A program made the position numbers and the translations under genes. The notes under the pieces were generated by a model. That model was not told the DNA's origin and did no database searches. It saw only the letters and a list, made by a program, of their open reading frames with translations. A stretch of DNA of 64,000 bases. It comes from Lunularia cruciata. Its lineage: Eukaryota > Streptophyta > Marchantiopsida > Lunulariales > Lunulariaceae. The stretch's first letter is position 1, and each line of letters begins with the position of its first letter. Shown in pieces: positions 59,267 through 64,000 of the stretch. Where the stretch lies: the NCBI GenBank assembly GCA_948567375.1, contig OX419760.1, forward strand, positions 12,090,001-12,154,000, given 5' to 3'.

Positions 59267-62023
59267 CATGACATAGTCTCATGTGTCAAGAAATATATAT
59301 ACTAGAATATATATGTATAAGATACAAAGCAAGGAACAGAGCCTCTTAATCCAGGAGCTATTCAGTTCTTAACAAGATTAGCAAACTCAAAATCTATAAA
59401 CTACAGTGTAGTTAGACTGGAAGTTTGAGTCAATTTTGTAATTTCAGTCTCTTTCTCTCCTTATTATCAGATTGACTTTATTGCTATTTTCTGACTCGAT
59501 TTATGTAAAATGTACAGTAGTGTAACTACTATCGAGATATTTACGCAAATATCGGACAAATAGAATGATACACGTGATGCAAACTCCTGTTACCGTCACC
59601 CATTCATGTACTAAGTACACTTAGGCCCATTGTCACTAGGAACCTAGCATGACGGTCCAGTAAGCTTGAGCTTCTTCCTAAAAGTGACATAATTTCTTCT
59701 TTTACTATTTTGAATACTTTAGCGAGATCCTCTATACCATTTTTTCTGTGAGAAAATTGCATTTATACTAAGGAAGTTTCTTGAAGTGGTCACTCTTCCT
59801 AGAAGCAGATTTTACTCGAAATATTCTGACTTTTGAATGAACACAAGGGATGCATTTTCTCCTTTTCTTACTTGAATCTTTTGTGAGTTTATTTATATCA
59901 CTCTTTCTATGAGAAAATGGTATCTAGAGAAACGAAACGCATTGAAGTGGTCTTTCTTACACTGCAGTAATCAGATGCATCAAGAATAAAGATATTTAAA
60001 TGATGTTCATCCTCTACCTTGCCGACCCCTGAAAAGATCAGATCACCTTTCCCATGACTCCCCAAAAAGCCATCATTTTCAAACAGTGCTTTCTGAGTAA
60101 GAGATTGCTTTAACATACTGGGGATTTTTAATGTGCACCCATTTAAGTAGCAATGATGTCTAATATAAAGCATTGCAAAGGAAAGCCCAAGGGGTATTGC
60201 AGCACGTGGGGAAAAGGGAAACCGGCGTGAAACCGATAGCGTTATGATCTTCTACGACATGTAGCTCTAGGGATCTTAGTAGTTCCTTTGAAATCTGATC
60301 CGGCTCAAGTTCGTTGGCCTAACGTACAGACGTGGTTGTGATTGGAGTCAGAGCCAATTATGTCGCCAGTGGGCATTGCGATCTGAATTAAGGATTTGAT
60401 GAAAAAGTAGAAAATTCCTGAAGACAGCTCCCGTAAACCCTGCGCCAAGATTCACCTTACATCTGTTGTCCTCTCAAGGAGACTGTTGTTTAAGTGGAAA
60501 AACTGCTAAATTAAGAAGGAAACTAGTTTAATTTGTAGCTAGAGTCAAATTAATAAGGAAAGTTTGTCTTGATATTGTACAGCATCTCATTTATGTGTTT
60601 GATGCTTACTTAGACCAATCCAAAATGTATTTCACATGTATAAACAATATTGATATCCTCTGCTTGCTCTACATCACCCTAGGTTAGAAGATTTGCCTAT
60701 TTATGTAGGTTAGAAGATTTGCCTATTTTTGTAAAAACTTGTAACGAGTACTATTTTTCTAGTCTAGATAATAATAAGACATCAGAAACTATTATCTAGC
60801 TGAATCATTAATCACCTCAAAAGCTTATGTTTACTTTTAATGCAAAAGATGGGATTGAATGAGTAAAAATATCTCATATGAGCACTTGATTATCCATTAT
60901 TTCTCCATCACAAGCAAGATTTTCTTTACTAACTTTAGTTTTCAAACATTTAACTACTATTGTGGTAATCCATTGTTGAGCAAAAAGTGGTATAATAGCA
61001 AGAAAAGGGTCATTTTCTTGAGGATTTAGGTAAAAAATGGCCAGATTTGAAGAGAAGTGTCACAGCATGCTGTTACCTATTTCACCTCTTGGGCACGAAG
61101 TACTCCACAAAGAGGATAGTGTCATCCCTATGGCAAATGGGAAACTAAGAAGATCACTTTTATTAAGAATAAGTTCCATTTGTTTCCTAAAAGTGTCAAT
61201 TCAATCAACACCAAAGTGGCTACTTCAATGTAAAGAGCTCAACTCCAAAGAAATATGTATTATACTTTGTGGATAGCACAACTCCAAAGGCTCTTTGCAT
61301 TGGTGCAATTCTCTCTCTTTGCTCTTGTGGTATTATTCAGTACTACAGTTCACTTTTGATCCATAAAGGCATTGCTTTGGCCCTCTGGAATTCTCAATGA
61401 TCCCATACCTTACTCACAATGAGTGATCACTATCATTCAATCACTCGGTTTTCTACTAGAAATTTCCTCATAATCACTTAGTGAAGGTATGCATCAATAC
61501 TTCAAATTAAGCAAAAGTGACAAAGAGCTTTTGGCCCTTTTGCTTTATTTATATTCAAGGCAAATGATTGAATGAAAATTGGATGAAGCCTTAAATAGTT
61601 CCTTACTACTCAAAGCCAAAGAAATCCAATGGTTGAGGGAATCCAAAGATCTTCTTGGCTCATCCTCACTATACATAGATAGTCCTATCTACTTGTCTTA
61701 TCCTATCATAGTCACATGTACGTTAATTAGGCTTCTTACACATATCATGGAAGGTATTAGTTGGTCCCCAAAGACAACTTGCAGTTTTGTCTTCTTTAGA
61801 CTTGCTACTCCAAAGGTTACATCTACAAAACAAGTCCTACAACTAAGAAGAATGCCTAAAACTACAAAGAACTTCTTTTGCAAAGATCTTTGGCCTAAGC
61901 TATCATTGCAAAGAACTAACTTTGCCCCTACAAATCATCATTATGAGTTTGGTCCTCTCCTTGTAGTCTACAATTTCCAAGCCTAAGATATTGTAGGATT
62001 TGGAAAACTTTATATCTACATGT

Positions 62024-62189
62024 TGTAATACAATAAGCTAGAAAAATTAGCTATAGGTGAAAATTGGCTTGGTAATATCTTTAGAATATTATACATGATC
62101 CTCTATGTTGTATAATAAAGATAAGGTGCTCCTTTGGAGCATCATAGATTTTTGAGAATTATAATCTTGTATATTTCTTGGCTATTATA
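62024..62189 (+). repeat. Chromovirus-3 5' LTR with internal deletion
   Basis: Only 166 bases remain of a 740-760-base LTR. The TATA/AATAAA box is kept (TATAATAAAG at 62111-62120). The deletion joins ATTATACATGATC to CTCTATGTTG. Confidence 0.75.
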
Positions 62190-62322
62190 ATGGTATCATA
62201 GTAGATGCTCTAATCCAAGTAAGTGGATCACTCCGCTAACACATGCAATTGACATTGAGTAATTCTGAGGGTAGAAAGAGTAGTGTATATTGCAAGGTTG
62301 GGTGTTTTGGAGAGAATAAGGG

Positions 62323-62735
62323 ATGGATACTCTTGGAGTGCAATTTCTAGCACCTAATTGTCCCTTCCATAATCCATTCCAAATCAAGATTATATACATC
62401 TAACACAAGCAAGAGAGAGTGTACATTGTTCACCATTTTAGAACAACTTTCATGAAAGTAGTAATGAATTTTCCAACCTCATGATTCTACCTATTATGAT
62501 ACATGATAGAGAATGGGATTTGATAATTTACATCTTGCAATGCAATGGATCTGAACATACCAAATCTTCTCTTTTTCAACACTTAGATAGAAATCTTAGA
62601 TAGTTAGGCCAAAAGTGATGTTTAGGGGATTTATAGTTTGCAATTTTGTGAGGAGTATTATCAATGCCTCTAAGATCTTAATAGTCCATGTTTGTTTTGA
62701 GTGATCATGTTAACCCTATATTGAAATAGGAAATA
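62323..62735 (+). pseudogene. Chromovirus-3 ORF0 relic
   Basis: From ATG 62323 the text reads MDTLGVQFLAPNCPFHNPFQ, then, after a TAA, VYIVHHFRTTFMKVVMNFP. The second half is recognisable near 62600-62735 (VRPKVMFRGFIVCNF-like). It confirms that the extra frame belongs to the family, not to one copy. Confidence 0.5.
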
Positions 62736-62765
62736 TTTGTTAAGGGTCCATAATGTGTACAAATC

Positions 62766-63850
62766 ATGGAGCCATAGTTGCAAAATCTGATGGAAGAAAT
62801 GTAAGAGATGTTGAACTCAAGAAATGCAAGAGATGTTGAAAGAGTTTTGAGAAATCAAGATGACAATTGAGGCATTACAAAGTAAAGTACTTACTTGCAA
62901 GAGTGATGATATAATGCAAGAGGAGGAATCATACCAAAATCTTATGAGAATGGCCAAAGTACATATAGATCCACCCACAATAATGACCCAAGCCCCGGGG
63001 TCAACAATGAAGCCACATTGTTATTCTGAATGGAAGATAACATGCAACATCAAGTCTTACATGGAACAACACTCCATGTGTGAAGTGGAGAACAAGATCT
63101 CAAGAATGAATTGATACCTTTGATTATTTTTAATAGAGATCACCAATTGTTCTACATGCATATTTGCATGTGAGTACTTGATTGATAAAGCCTTCACTTT
63201 GTATGATACTTGAGAACAATCAATGTGGGAAGAAGGAAGGTAGATCACTTGGATGGCAATGCAAGAAGGCTTGTTCAAGAATTTCCATTTGGTGGATTCT
63301 GTATAGATGTATTAAACCCATCTACGTGGGTAGAAGCAAAAGAATCTATAGCTTGCCATAATTGAAATGAGCTTAGTAAAAGCTCTTGATAACTTCAAAT
63401 GGGAGTTAAAAAGGTGAATTCAACAAGATGTGATGGAACAAAATTCTTGCATAATTTTTGAAGCCATTGCTTGTGCTCAAAGGATAGCAAGAGCACTTGG
63501 AGAAGATGAAGGGGTAGCCCCAAAACAAAATCATTGATCTAAGCAACCAAAATTTGGTGGAAAAATTCCTATGGAGTAATCCAACATTTGTTTTTGAGAC
63601 CACTCCCAAGCTTGACAATTCCAAGGAGAATAGGAATATGTCAAAGAAAGGAAAGATGGAATCTCTACCTAAGAAGAAGCTTGAATATAACAATGATGTT
63701 GCTACAATTGTGGCCAATTTGGGCACAAAGCCATCAATTGTCATGTTTATTTTCTTAGGGACCCTTGGCCTCCATACAAGTAACCTTTGAACAATTTGGA
63801 GGGAAAATTTGAGGATGAAGATACTAAAATCACATTGGAAAACAAAAATT
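62766..63850 (+). pseudogene. Chromovirus-3 gag
   Basis: Gag begins at ATG 62766. Recognisable parts include MTIEALQSKV (62860), CNIKSYMEQHSMCEVENKIS (63040-63110) and an intact CCHC knuckle CYNCGQFGHKAINC at 63700-63741. The EAIACAQRIA segment near 63465 has a CAA codon where copies 1 and 2 have TAG. Confidence 0.7.
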
Positions 63851-64000
63851 GTAAATAAATGTACCATATGGCCTTATTTGCTCAAAAAGAAGGAGCAAAA
63901 GCAAGGAAAAGAAGAGGAAAAATGCGCAAAGATTGAGGAAGACAAATGCACAATTAATTATTACAAATAGAGTCCTCAAAGGCAATGAAGTGAGAATATT

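Larger units (their letters stand above)
55140..62023. other. Gene-poor region
   Basis: No gene could be supported over about 6.9 kb. Visible items are short duplications at 57264-57320, 58732-58911 and about 60680-60735, a small hairpin at 57099-57130 (CTACCTACC / GGTAGGTAG) and an AT microsatellite at 59227-59264. From about 60500 the DNA is AT-rich and looks like old repeat material, but no protein domain was recognised. Confidence 0.5.
62024..64000 (+). mobile_element. Chromovirus-3: third copy of the family, 3' part outside window
   Basis: A shortened 5' LTR (62024-62189) starts TGTAATAC and ends CTATTATA. It keeps the first 75 bases and the last 90 bases of the family LTR and lacks about 570 bases between them. 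A primer site TGGTATCATAG follows at 62191. ORF0 and gag relics continue to the window edge. The copy is the most diverged of the three and has many stops. Confidence 0.8.

Noticed and set aside
59054..59305. Small hydrophobic protein frame
   Set aside because: Its C-terminal part is the translation of the AT microsatellite and the rest is T-rich.
60180..60420. Possible structured RNA gene in a GC-balanced island
   Set aside because: No tRNA, snRNA or snoRNA box could be identified by eye.

Overview
The window is nuclear DNA of a streptophyte, most likely a non-seed plant; I cannot name the species. Three host genes have GT-AG introns of about 75 to 1,600 bases and belong to families with plant-type architecture: an EngB-like GTPase (1-2960, +, 5' end outside the window), a GT34-like Golgi glycosyltransferase (42776-46136, +) and a DHHC protein S-acyltransferase (47883-53140, -). 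The last two are convergent. A few exon-like stretches at 3983-5120 (+) may be a further gene that I do not recognise. No tRNA, rRNA, CRISPR array or bacterial-type operon was seen.

From about 5180 to 41335 the window is stacked retroelements. The base layer is a minus-strand non-LTR retrotransposon (LINE-A) with a C-terminal CCHC and restriction-like-endonuclease region. It is cut into three pieces: about 5180-6208, 9335-11200 and 34600-34765. A second, unbroken copy (LINE-B, 38270-41335) shows how the pieces join. LINE-A was hit twice: by a 3.1-kb repeat-rich element of unknown class (6209-9334, target duplication ATTGT) and by a plus-strand Ty3/gypsy chromovirus (chromovirus-1, 11201-34599). 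Chromovirus-1 was then split inside its protease region by a different minus-strand Ty3/gypsy element (element D, 14012-30778). Element D was split inside its last domain by a second chromovirus (chromovirus-2, 14947-21552, target duplication CATAG). This is a four-level nest, and the divergence between LTR pairs, judged by eye, agrees with that order. A relict pogo-like transposase lies at 35870-37760, and a third chromovirus copy runs off the right edge (62024-64000).

Element D is the main discovery. Besides Gag, protease, reverse transcriptase, RNase H and integrase, its minus strand carries a DNA cytosine-5 methyltransferase domain between protease and RT (about 24850-26130), with motifs I, IV, VI, VIII and IX/X in order. 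It also carries a PHD-type zinc finger after the integrase, now cut in two by chromovirus-2. A retroelement carrying both a DNA-methylation writer and a probable histone reader could have marked its own copies. This copy is dead, and many of its lesions look like deamination of methylated CpG. The chromovirus family has its own oddity: an extra reading frame between the 5' LTR and gag, built of two related halves, is present in all three copies.

Right of 54 kb the DNA is mostly gene-poor, with short duplications, an inverted repeat and a microsatellite.
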